Notes under the pieces: generated by a model
Database searches by the model: none
What the model was told of the DNA's origin: nothing
The model's input: the letters and a program-made list of their open reading frames with translations, nothing else
Assembly: GCA_965215145.1 (NCBI GenBank)
Contig: OZ244038.1
Span: forward strand, 3,348,001 to 3,412,000
DNA: 64,000 nucleotides
Reading direction: 5' to 3'
From: G965215145 sp965215145
Lineage (GTDB): Bacteria; Bacteroidota; Rhodothermia; Rhodothermales; JANQRZ01
Made by a program: the position numbers and the translations under genes
Part shown: positions 1 to 11,233 of the stretch, in pieces
Numbering within the stretch: the first letter of the stretch is position 1
How the letters are laid out: each line of letters starts with the position of its first letter

Positions 1-36
1 CTGCTCCCTCCGACGCCGTGGGGCACCGTCGGGAGC

Positions 37-59
37 TGTCCCCCTTCTGAAGGGGGACA
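37..59 (-). terminator. Hairpin downstream of sucD, part of an intergenic repeat element
   Basis: A perfect 10-bp stem (left arm 37-46, right arm 50-59) encloses a CTG loop and lies about 30 bases past the sucD stop on the minus strand. No U-run follows, so termination is inferred from the stem alone. The hairpin and the GAGCG-rich tail up to the sucD stop resemble the element at 35319-35452, so it may be a dispersed repeat reused as a terminator. Confidence 0.5.
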
Positions 60-91
60 ACTGAGCGAGCGCGGGCGAGCGAGGCAGGGGG

Positions 92-973
<882 letters not shown>

Positions 974-1004
974 GGGTGCGGCGGGGGTTGGGTGAGGGGA
1001 GCGG

Positions 1005-1012
1005 AGAAGCTA
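1005..1012 (-). promoter_or_regulatory. Putative -7 promoter element of sucD
   Basis: On the minus strand the bases read TAGCTTCT, matching the Bacteroidota-type -7 pattern TAnnTT. It sits about 32 bases upstream of the sucD start and recurs in very similar form before many other genes here. No clear -33 TTTG was seen. Confidence 0.45.
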
Positions 1013-1070
1013 GCACGCCCGGTGGCGTCCGGGGGATGAGTTATAGATGAGGGGCGGCGCCCAAACGAAC

Positions 1071-1098
1071 GTAGGGGCGACCGGCCGGTCGCCCCTAC
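1071..1098. repeat. REP palindrome, 28 bp, same sequence as the copy inside the RAYT gene
   Basis: The 28 bases are perfectly self-complementary: half-site GTAGGGGCGACCGG followed by its reverse complement. It lies between tatA and sucD, both on the minus strand. The same 28 bases occur at 25798-25825 inside the RAYT gene. It can form a cruciform or RNA hairpin and may terminate tatA transcription. Confidence 0.85.
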
Positions 1099-1121
1099 AA
1101 GGCGGAATCACGGAAGAGGGG

Positions 1122-1433
1122 TCAGCCCCGCGCGGGCGGGGTGTGTTCGATGTCCGGCTTGACGGTCTCGACCGGCGCGGCGGGCGGCACCTGCTGCGCG
1201 GGCGAGTCGGCGCGGGGCGCGGGGGCCTGGGCTGGGGCGCGCGGCGGCTCGATGCGGCGGGCCGGGGCGGGCTCGTTCACGTCGAGCTCCCGCTTGATGT
1301 CGGACGTGGCGTCCTTGAACTCGCGGATCCCCTTGCCCATGCCGCGGGCGATCTCCGGGATGCGCTTGGCGCCGAACACCAGGAGGACGATGAGGAAGAT
1401 GATACCGATCTCGAGCGGTCCAAAGCTGCCCAT
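1122..1433 (-). CDS. tatA: Sec-independent translocase protein TatA/TatE
   Basis: This small (103-residue) inner-membrane protein is the pore-forming TatA-type component of the twin-arginine translocase, which exports folded proteins. The sequence shows the diagnostic order: a short periplasmic N-terminus with the GPLEI motif, one transmembrane helix (about 8-22, IGIIFLIVLLVFGAKRIPEI), then an amphipathic helix with GMGKGIREFKDA. A proline- and alanine-rich cytoplasmic tail follows. I chose the ATG at 1433 because upstream extensions of the frame add low-quality sequence. No tatB or tatC is nearby, as is common where tat genes are scattered. It is divergent from the adenosine deaminase gene. 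Confidence 0.93.
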   Translation of the reverse strand: MGSFGPLEIGIIFLIVLLVFGAKRIPEIARGMGKGIREFKDATSDIKRELDVNEPAPARRIEPPRAPAQAPAPRADSPAQQVPPAAPVETVKPDIEHTPPARG

Positions 1434-1624
1434 GGCGGCACCTCGTGAGGATGGGGAAGGACGATGGGGGAGGTTGGAGAGCGCGGGCCTGCGCGTGGTG
1501 CTCCGAGCACACGCTTCTAGCCCGTGCCGGTTTCGGGAAGACGCTGGGAGGGCCGTAGACCGGCTCCTTTGCCCGTCCGCATCGGAACGCCTGCGCTCCC
1601 GCAGCGCCCTCCATCCTCCCGCCG

Positions 1625-1632
1625 TAGCTTCG
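1625..1632 (+). promoter_or_regulatory. Putative -7 element of the adenosine deaminase gene (near-leaderless)
   Basis: TAGCTTCG ends only six bases before the ATG at 1639. If it acts as a -7 element, the transcript would start at or just before the start codon, giving a leaderless or almost leaderless mRNA. The same octamer precedes recX by three bases. Confidence 0.45.
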
Positions 1633-1638
1633 CCGGCT

Positions 1639-2682
1639 ATGCCCGAGACGCCCCTCACCCGCGACGCCATCCTCGCCTGGCCGAAGGCCGAGCTCCACTG
1701 CCACCTCGACGGCTCGATCCGCCTCGGGACGATGCTGGAGCTGGCCGAGGAGCACGGCCGGACGAGCCTCCTCCCTGCCACGACGGAGGACGGCCTCCGC
1801 GATCGGCTCCGCGAGATCGACGACGCCGAGACGCTGGAGGAGTACCTCGCGTGGTTCGGCTACACGATCCCGCTGATGCAGACGGCGGAGGCCCTGCGCC
1901 GCGTGGCCTACGAGCTGGCCGAGGACAACGCCGCCGAGAACGTCCGGTACCTCGAGGTCCGCTACGGCCCCATCCTCCACACCGAGGAGGGGCTATCGCT
2001 GGAGGAGGTCAACGACGCCGTGCTGGCGGGGCTGCGCGCGGCCGAGCGCGACTTTGGCATCCGCACGAACCTGATCGTGTGCGGCCTCCGCGACCGGTTC
2101 GAGAGCGCGTCGCTGGCGCAGGCCGAGCTCGCCGTGCGCTACCGCGGCCGGGGCGTCGCCGCGTTCGACCTCGCCGGGGGCGAGGCGGGGAACCCCCCGA
2201 AGCACCACCTCTCGGCGTTCTACCACGCGCGCAACGGGCTCCTCGGCATCACCGTCCACGCCGGCGAGAGCTACGGGCCGGAGTCGATCCGGCAGGCGCT
2301 CTTCCACTGCGGCGCCCACCGGATCGGCCACGGCGTCACGCTCCGCCAGGACCCCGACCTCCTCCGCTACGTCGTGGACCACCAGATCCCGCTGGAGGTC
2401 TGCCCGACCTCGAACGTGCAGACGCACGTCGTGACCGGCTACCGGACCCACCCGATCCGCGAGTACGTCGCGGCCGGCGTCGCGGTGACGGTGAACACGG
2501 ACAACCGGCTCTTCAGCCACACCACTGTCACCGACGAGCTGTGGCTGGTGCACACACGCTGCGGGGTGCCGGCGGGCGAGCTCCGCGAGATCGTGCTGAA
2601 CGGGTTCCGCCACGCGTTCCTCCCTCACGAGGAGAAGCGGGCGCTGCTGGAGGAGGCCACGGCGGTCGTCACGACGGCTTAA
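1639..2682 (+). CDS. add: Adenosine deaminase family protein
   Basis: The 347-residue product belongs to the zinc-dependent adenosine/adenine deaminase family, which hydrolyses adenosine to inosine plus ammonia in purine salvage. Visible metal and substrate motifs occur in the expected order: HCHLDG near residue 20, HAGE, GHG, and NTDN near residue 290. The NTDN form (rather than NTDDP) is typical of adenosine-type members. Length is normal. The start is the ATG directly after TAGCTTCG. Upstream codons in the same frame belong to the divergent promoter region shared with tatA. A purine nucleoside phosphorylase at 51 kb would be the next step in the same salvage route. Confidence 0.93.
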   Translation: MPETPLTRDAILAWPKAELHCHLDGSIRLGTMLELAEEHGRTSLLPATTEDGLRDRLREIDDAETLEEYLAWFGYTIPLMQTAEALRRVAYELAEDNAAENVRYLEVRYGPILHTEEGLSLEEVNDAVLAGLRAAERDFGIRTNLIVCGLRDRFESASLAQAELAVRYRGRGVAAFDLAGGEAGNPPKHHLSAFYHARNGLLGITVHAGESYGPESIRQALFHCGAHRIGHGVTLRQDPDLLRYVVDHQIPLEVCPTSNVQTHVVTGYRTHPIREYVAAGVAVTVNTDNRLFSHTTVTDELWLVHTRCGVPAGELREIVLNGFRHAFLPHEEKRALLEEATAVVTTA

Positions 2683-2822
2683 GGGCGCCGAAACCCGCCC
2701 CGATAAGGAGAGCCCCGGCTGCCCCCTCCGTCCCCCAGGCGGATTCGGCGCGGCGGCCCTGCGCTCGCACGAAACGCGGGGGGTGCCCGACGCGCACCTC
2801 CGGCGTTTTCACGCTCCCGGCT

Positions 2823-5804
<2,982 letters not shown>

Positions 5805-7055
5805 ATCCATCGCGCATCGCGCCGCGCTCTTCGCGGCGCTGGCCGAGGGCGAGAGCGAGATCGTCGGGTTCTCGGACGCGGCTGATCCCCGCTCGACGCT
5901 TGCCTGCCTCCGCGCGCTCGGGGTCGAGTGGGAGGAGCGGGACGACGCCCTGTTCGTGCAGGGCCTAGGGCTGCACGGCCTCCACGCGCCCGCGGCCTCG
6001 CTCGACTGCGGCAACGCCGGCACGACGATGCGGCTGCTCGCGGGCGTCCTCGCCGGGCAGCCGTTCCCGTCCGTACTCACTGGCGATGCCTCCCTCATGC
6101 AGCGGCCGATGGAGCGGATCGCGGAGCCGCTGCGGCGGATGGGCGCCGAGGTGCTTTTGCAGGATGGACGCCCCCCCGTGGAGATCTCCGGCGGGCGGCT
6201 CCGGGGCATCGAGTACAGCCTCCCCGTCGCGTCGGCGCAGGTGAAGGGGTGCGTGCTGCTGGCCGGCCTCTTCGCCGAGGGCGAGACGACCGTCGCCGAG
6301 CCGACACCTTCGCGGGATCACACCGAGCGGATGCTCGGGCTCGACGTGCTCGACCTCGCTGGCGTGCGCCACGTCGCGGTGTCGGGCGGGCGGCCCATGC
6401 CGGGCGGCCCGTGGATCGTGCCGCGCGATTTCTCGGCAGCGGCGTTCTTCCTCGTCGCCAGCGCGGTCGTCTCCCCGAGCGCGATCGAGCTGCGTGGGGT
6501 CGGGCTGAACCCGTCGCGGACGGCGCTGCTCGACGTGCTCCGCGCGATGGGCGCGCGCATCTCCGTCCGGAACGAGCGCGAGCACCACCGCGAGCCCCGC
6601 GCCGACCTCGTGATCCAGAATGACGGGTCGGGGCTTACGGGCCTCACCGTCGGCGGCGCCCTCATCCCCAACCTCATCGACGAGCTGCCCGTGCTGGCCG
6701 TCGCGGCGGCCTACGCAGAGGGCACGACGGTCATCCGCGATGCCGCTGAGTTGCGGGTCAAGGAGACCGACCGGATCGCTGCCACGGCGGAGTTCCTGCG
6801 CAGGATGGGGGCCTCCGTTGAGGAGCGCCCCGACGGGCTCTTGATCGAGGGCGGACGTCCGCTCCGGGGCGCCGAGGTCGAGAGCCATGGCGACCACCGG
6901 ATCGCGATGGCCGCGGCCGTGGCTGCGCTCGGCGCCCAAGGCGAGACCACGATCCACGGCGCCGACGCGGCGAGTGTCTCATTCCCGGGCTTCTGGAATG
7001 CGCTAGCAGAGTTGGCCGGAGAAACGAGTTAGCAGGGACGCGGCTTGCTGTGTCT

Positions 7056-7400
7056 CTACGCTGCGTCCCCCTCCCCGGGCTCCCACAAGTGATCGTTAAG
7101 CGAGACCTCGCCGTGCTCGTTGAACCTGACGCCCTCGCTGCGGAGGCGCTCCTCCATCGCCGTCGGCGTCTCGAAGTGGCGGGCGCCGCTGAGCGCGCCC
7201 CGGCGATTGACGACGCGGTGGCACGGCAGCCCCGTCCCGACGGCGCCGTTGAGCGCCCACCCCACCGTCCGCGCTGCGCTCCTGACTCCGAGGTGCTCGG
7301 CGATGCGCCCGTAGGTCGTTACATGCCCCGGCGGGATCTGCGCCACGACGGCGTAGACCCGCTCGAAAAAGTCCTTCCGGTCTGCTGGCTCGCCGCTCAT
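7056..7400 (-). CDS. MGMT-type DNA-binding protein (single-domain methyltransferase-like)
   Basis: The 114 residues form only the C-terminal DNA-binding and active-site domain of O6-alkylguanine-DNA alkyltransferase. The helix-turn-helix has TTYGRIAEHL with Tyr30, the arginine finger lies in AARTVGWAL (Arg44), and the acceptor cysteine is kept in PCHRVV (Cys60). Many stand-alone domains of this size are alkyltransferase-like proteins in which this cysteine is tryptophan or alanine. Retention of cysteine leaves open whether this one repairs DNA directly or only flags lesions for excision repair. It sits 13 bases downstream of the GWxTD gene and is likely cotranscribed, with a 20-bp tandem duplication across the junction. 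Confidence 0.85.
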   Translation of the reverse strand: MSGEPADRKDFFERVYAVVAQIPPGHVTTYGRIAEHLGVRSAARTVGWALNGAVGTGLPCHRVVNRRGALSGARHFETPTAMEERLRSEGVRFNEHGEVSLNDHLWEPGEGDAA

Positions 7401-7401
7401 C

Positions 7402-7441
7402 CCTGCACGTCCTCTACCTGGCCTGCACGTCCTCTACCTGG
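7402..7441. repeat. Tandem duplication of a 20-bp unit at a gene junction
   Basis: A 20-bp unit (beginning CCTGCACGTC) is present twice in direct tandem, 7402-7421 and 7422-7441. The duplication covers the last codons and stop of the GWxTD gene, so a second, untranslated copy of that gene's tail fills the gap to the MGMT-like gene. Confidence 0.85.
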
Positions 7442-9561
7442 AAGGTGAGCGAGCGCATCACCAAGCGGCCCGTAGCCTCGTCCGTCACCGTCACCTCGAT
7501 GACGACCTCGTCGGCGCCGGCCCAGTTAGCGGGGTCGAGGGCGAGGACCTCGCGCGAGGTCCTCGCCGGGCTGGTCGTGGGGATCTCGACGGCGGCCGTC
7601 TCGGTGCGGTCACGGGCCAGGAAGCGCCCCTCCCGCTTCTTGCGCACCTCGTAGGCGATGGTGAAGGCGGTCTCATCGTCGGCGCCGTAGCTCAGTCCGT
7701 AGACCTCGAACAGGAGCGCGAGTTGTGTCTGCGGTGTCAGAGTATCGAACGGGTAGGGAGTAAATGTAGCGGGGTCGTCATAGAGCCCTGGCCCTTCGAG
7801 GGCCGGCACGAGGTCGCTCATCTCGAGCCGCCCCGGCACGCCCGCCAGGGCCGACAGCGAGTCGAGGCGGGCGACAGCCGTGCGGAAACAAGCCCTTCCC
7901 TCGACCGCCGCGGCGTCCTCGGTGCAGAGGTCCCACTGGAGGTGCAGCCCGTACCGCCCCCCTGTCGCTGGCACGACGAGCCCCTGCTGCGGCGCCACGA
8001 AGCCGGTACGGCCGGGCAGACGGTCGGGTACCACGAGTCGCTGCGCGTACCGGGCCTCACCGCCCGGCCCGAGGTGGCGAGCGTGGATGTCTACAAAAAG
8101 CGCCTGTCGGAAGGCGTCGAGGTCGCGGCCGTCGTCGCCGTTGAGCGCCCAGTAGACCTCCGTACGCGTCGTCCCGTCCGGGTCGAGGAAGCGGGCCGCG
8201 CGCACCGCGACGGGGATCGGCACGATGGCATCAAGGGTCCGCGAGACGTGGGGCGGGACGCGCTCGTCGCGGCGGAACCGGGCCACCTCGTCCTCCCGAC
8301 GGGCCTCGGCCCCGATCTGCCGGGCGATCACGTCCGGCGAGTCCATCCCCGAGAAGACCACCCCCTCCTGCTGGAGGTACGCGCTGTTGTCCGAGCGCTT
8401 ATCGGTGGAGTAGAACACCTCCCCCCCATAATCCTGATCGAAGCTCACCTTGATCTCGTCTACACGCCCGATATAGCCGCCGACACGGCTGTACCGGAGG
8501 CCGAAGTCGAGGTGATAGGGGGCGAGCTGCTCGTAGATGGCGTGGTAGGCTTCGAGCAGGATGTCGGCCTTGGCCCCGCCGCGGCCGGTGTCCTGCTCGA
8601 CCCCGCCCTGGAGGTGGAGCGGGATCAAGTCCTTGGTCTCGCCGATCCGAAAACCCCGCCCTTTCCGGACGAAGAGGTAGTAGTAGGGCTCCACGCCGTT
8701 GTAGAGCCAGAACTCGTTCTCGGCAAAGTCGCTAGGGCTGATAAGGAGGTTGTTCCCCATCGAGCGGCGGAGGTCGTTGATCTTTTGTACGATCCGCGGG
8801 GTAAAGAAGTCCACGGCGTCCTGATTGGTGGGGGGACCGAGGCGTACGTAGATGGCACCCCGGTCATCAAAGCCGCGCTTCTCGCGGCTCGCGTATTCCG
8901 CCTCCGCGAAGGCCACCCGCTCGAGGTGCTCGACGAGGCGCTCGTTGAGGCCGGTCGCCGGGAGGGGGTCCTGCCGAGGCCACCACCGCGCTAGACTACT
9001 CCCTCCGTCGATGCGGCCCCGCTCCCGGCTAGGCACCACGAGCATGGCCTGCTCCGTGTGACGGTCTGCAATGGCCTGCTCGGCCGACGACGACGAGAGG
9101 CCGGTCGCAGCGAGCAGGAGGAGGTAGAGCTGCTGCGCTTCCTCGTACCGATCGGGCCGGCCCGAGCCGAACACGCTGCGGATGTAGGCGTCGGCGGCGC
9201 GGACGTCGAGGGCCTCGCTGCGGAGCGCGGCTTGGACGCCGGCGCGCCACACCGCGAGAGCCTCCGCAGTCTGGCCTTGCCGTTGGTACGTCCGCCCCAG
9301 CCAGTACGCGGCCGACCCCTCCTCACCCGGGCCGGTCATCGCGGGGTTCTCCCCGAACGCCGCGCGTAACGACCGCTCGGCCTCTGTGTACTCCCCGCCC
9401 TCGTAGGCTGCGAGCCCGCGCGCCATTGCCTCCGAAGCTCTAGGCGACAGGCTCTGGGCGTATGCAGCCGCGACCCCTAGAGCGACCATCGCAGTGAGCC
9501 CACTGACTCGGCGTAGCCAGCGAGAGCGGCGGGCGGGGTGGATGCGGGAGGGAGGGTTCAT
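7414..9561 (-). CDS. GWxTD domain-containing exported protein with N-terminal TPR-like repeats
   Basis: The 715-residue protein starts with a signal peptide (about 15-36, ending AAAYAQ). Helical TPR-like repeats (about 40-170) come next, then a GWxTD domain (about 225-420) recognised from the KRGFDDRGAIYVRLGPP segment, here with GFDDRG in place of the canonical GWxTDRG. The C-terminal third is beta-rich (YEVRKKREGRF, VVIEVTVTDEATGRLV). GWxTD proteins are common in Bacteroidota-related lineages and their function is unknown. The gene follows SusD on the same strand but is separated from it by a hairpin and its own TAGCTTCG promoter element, so it may be independently expressed. The stop codon lies inside a tandem 20-bp duplication. 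Confidence 0.85.
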   Translation of the reverse strand: MNPPSRIHPARRSRWLRRVSGLTAMVALGVAAAYAQSLSPRASEAMARGLAAYEGGEYTEAERSLRAAFGENPAMTGPGEEGSAAYWLGRTYQRQGQTAEALAVWRAGVQAALRSEALDVRAADAYIRSVFGSGRPDRYEEAQQLYLLLLAATGLSSSSAEQAIADRHTEQAMLVVPSRERGRIDGGSSLARWWPRQDPLPATGLNERLVEHLERVAFAEAEYASREKRGFDDRGAIYVRLGPPTNQDAVDFFTPRIVQKINDLRRSMGNNLLISPSDFAENEFWLYNGVEPYYYLFVRKGRGFRIGETKDLIPLHLQGGVEQDTGRGGAKADILLEAYHAIYEQLAPYHLDFGLRYSRVGGYIGRVDEIKVSFDQDYGGEVFYSTDKRSDNSAYLQQEGVVFSGMDSPDVIARQIGAEARREDEVARFRRDERVPPHVSRTLDAIVPIPVAVRAARFLDPDGTTRTEVYWALNGDDGRDLDAFRQALFVDIHARHLGPGGEARYAQRLVVPDRLPGRTGFVAPQQGLVVPATGGRYGLHLQWDLCTEDAAAVEGRACFRTAVARLDSLSALAGVPGRLEMSDLVPALEGPGLYDDPATFTPYPFDTLTPQTQLALLFEVYGLSYGADDETAFTIAYEVRKKREGRFLARDRTETAAVEIPTTSPARTSREVLALDPANWAGADEVVIEVTVTDEATGRLVMRSLTFQVEDVQAR

Positions 9562-9604
9562 CGTTCTGACGGGTATCGGGGTGCCTCCGAGGACGCGCAG
9601 GGGG

Positions 9605-9612
9605 CGAAGCTA
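9605..9612 (-). promoter_or_regulatory. Putative -7 element of the GWxTD gene
   Basis: The minus strand reads TAGCTTCG about 43 bases before the GWxTD start codon. The same octamer precedes add and recX. Confidence 0.45.
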
Positions 9613-9670
9613 GTCTCCCTACAATATGGACCCGTGCAGCGCCTGTGTCCAGTCCCGTCCTTATACACCG

Positions 9671-9699
9671 AGGGCTCCGAGCAGGATGCCCGGAGCCCT
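9671..9699 (-). terminator. Hairpin after susD-like gene
   Basis: A perfect 9-bp stem, AGGGCTCCG paired with CGGAGCCCT, encloses an 11-base loop about 30 bases past the SusD stop. On the minus strand it would end the lipoprotein-SusC-SusD transcript before the GWxTD promoter. Confidence 0.6.
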
Positions 9700-9726
9700 C
9701 AGGAGCGTCTCCGCTATGGAGTGGCT

Positions 9727-11136
9727 CTAGTACCCAAGAGCCGGGAAGACCGGGACCGATTGGCCTACGCCCCGGACGGCCGGAGCACTGCTGTTAGCGT
9801 TGAGCTCGCTCCGGGCGTAGAGGAACCGCTGCGGAACGGAACCCCCGTTCTTGCCCGGGATGCCGATGAAGTTGTCCGTCCGCCGGACGTCATTGAAGGC
9901 TTCGATGTTGCCGATGAGGACGAGGTACTTCTCGATGAGGATGGCCTCGAGGAGGTCGTCCCCGGCGAGGTCCTCGTCGAGATCGTCGTAGTCGTCGCCC
10001 GCGCCGAACTCGGTATCGATGGCGTCGCGGGCCTCGTTGAGGGCCTCACGCGCGCCGTCCTCGTCGCCCTGCCGGAAGAGGGCCTCCGCCAGGATCAGTT
10101 GGTTCTCGGCGTAGGTCACGATGGGGAAGTCGGACTTAGGAGCGAAGAAGCCGTCGTCGTCCGTATCGTCCGGCGTTCCGCCGTCGCTCGCGTTGAGCAC
10201 GACGCTGTTGGGGTTCTGCGACGTGGCGAAGTCGAAGTAGCTGTTCGCCCGGTCGGTCTCGTCCGTGCCTTCCCGCCCCGGACGTCCATCGAACTCCGCC
10301 GTGCCCGGGGTGAGGAGGCGGACAGCGAAGGAGTTGTTCGCCGTGAGATACCCGTCCCGCTGGACGACGGTGAAGTAGTAGTAGACGTTGGCGTCGCTGT
10401 CGTCGTTGCCGCCGTGCGGTGCGGCGAGGTTGCCGCTCGGCGAGGCAATCCCGTTCTCGGCGGCGTCCTCAGCGCACTCGTACTCCCCCATATGGAGGCA
10501 GATCCGCGCTTTGATCGTGTTGGCGACGCCGATGTACTGGTCGTTGGAGAGGCCGAAGACATCGCCGCTTGGGACGCCGCTGCCGTCCTGGAGGCTGGTG
10601 ATCGCACCGTCGATCCGGCTGCGGAGGTCGTCATAGATCTCCATCTGGGGATCGAAGGCCGGGTTCGGGAACTCGTCCGGGTTGAGGGCCTGGCTGTACG
10701 GGATGTCCCCGAAGAGGGAGGTCATCGTGAGCCACGCGAGGACAGAGTGCGTCTCTGTCACTCCGACGGCGGCCTCGTCACCCGCCTCCTCGTAGCGCTC
10801 GCGCGCCAGCATGAGCTGAGCGAGCACCTGCTGGTAGGCGAGGTTCCAGGTGTTGACGAAGTCGTCGGTGTTGACCTCGGCGTTCTCGATCCGGGAGTAC
10901 TGCCGGTCGGAGCCGGTGAACTGGGCGGAGAAGATGCCCGCGAGGCGGGCGAAGTCTCCCTCCTGGAGCTGGATCTGGCCGACCTCGGCCGCCGTCAGAA
11001 CGAGGTCCGCCGGGGCGTCGTCCGCGAGGTTGGGGTCCTTGTCGAAGCCGTCCGTGAAGTCGCAGCCCGCGAGGACGAAGCCCGCGAGGGCGAACAGGGC
11101 CAACGAGGTCTTTAGCGACCGGAAGGTGTAGTTCAT
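9727..11136 (-). CDS. SusD/RagB family nutrient-binding outer membrane lipoprotein
   Basis: This 469-residue protein has a lipoprotein signal peptide (about 1-24, lipobox LAGC with Cys25). The SusD/RagB fold follows: TPR-like helices such as WNLAYQQVLAQLMLARERYEE and LAWLTMTSLFGDIPYSQAL, then QLILAEALFRQGDEDGAREALNEARDA late in the chain, as expected in the family. SusD proteins cap the paired SusC channel at the cell surface and bind the imported substrate, usually a glycan or peptide. It lies 97 bases downstream of the SusC gene, the canonical order. No glycoside hydrolase, peptidase or sulfatase is linked, so the substrate cannot be read from context. A hairpin terminates the unit. Confidence 0.92.
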   Translation of the reverse strand: MNYTFRSLKTSLALFALAGFVLAGCDFTDGFDKDPNLADDAPADLVLTAAEVGQIQLQEGDFARLAGIFSAQFTGSDRQYSRIENAEVNTDDFVNTWNLAYQQVLAQLMLARERYEEAGDEAAVGVTETHSVLAWLTMTSLFGDIPYSQALNPDEFPNPAFDPQMEIYDDLRSRIDGAITSLQDGSGVPSGDVFGLSNDQYIGVANTIKARICLHMGEYECAEDAAENGIASPSGNLAAPHGGNDDSDANVYYYFTVVQRDGYLTANNSFAVRLLTPGTAEFDGRPGREGTDETDRANSYFDFATSQNPNSVVLNASDGGTPDDTDDDGFFAPKSDFPIVTYAENQLILAEALFRQGDEDGAREALNEARDAIDTEFGAGDDYDDLDEDLAGDDLLEAILIEKYLVLIGNIEAFNDVRRTDNFIGIPGKNGGSVPQRFLYARSELNANSSAPAVRGVGQSVPVFPALGY

Positions 11137-11233
11137 GGTGTCGTGTCGGAAGGTGGAGTCAAGTTCTCGGAGGCGGGGCCGCGCTCGGGTGCAAGCGGGA
11201 GGCGCAGCCCCGCTGGGTTCATCCAGGTTGGGC

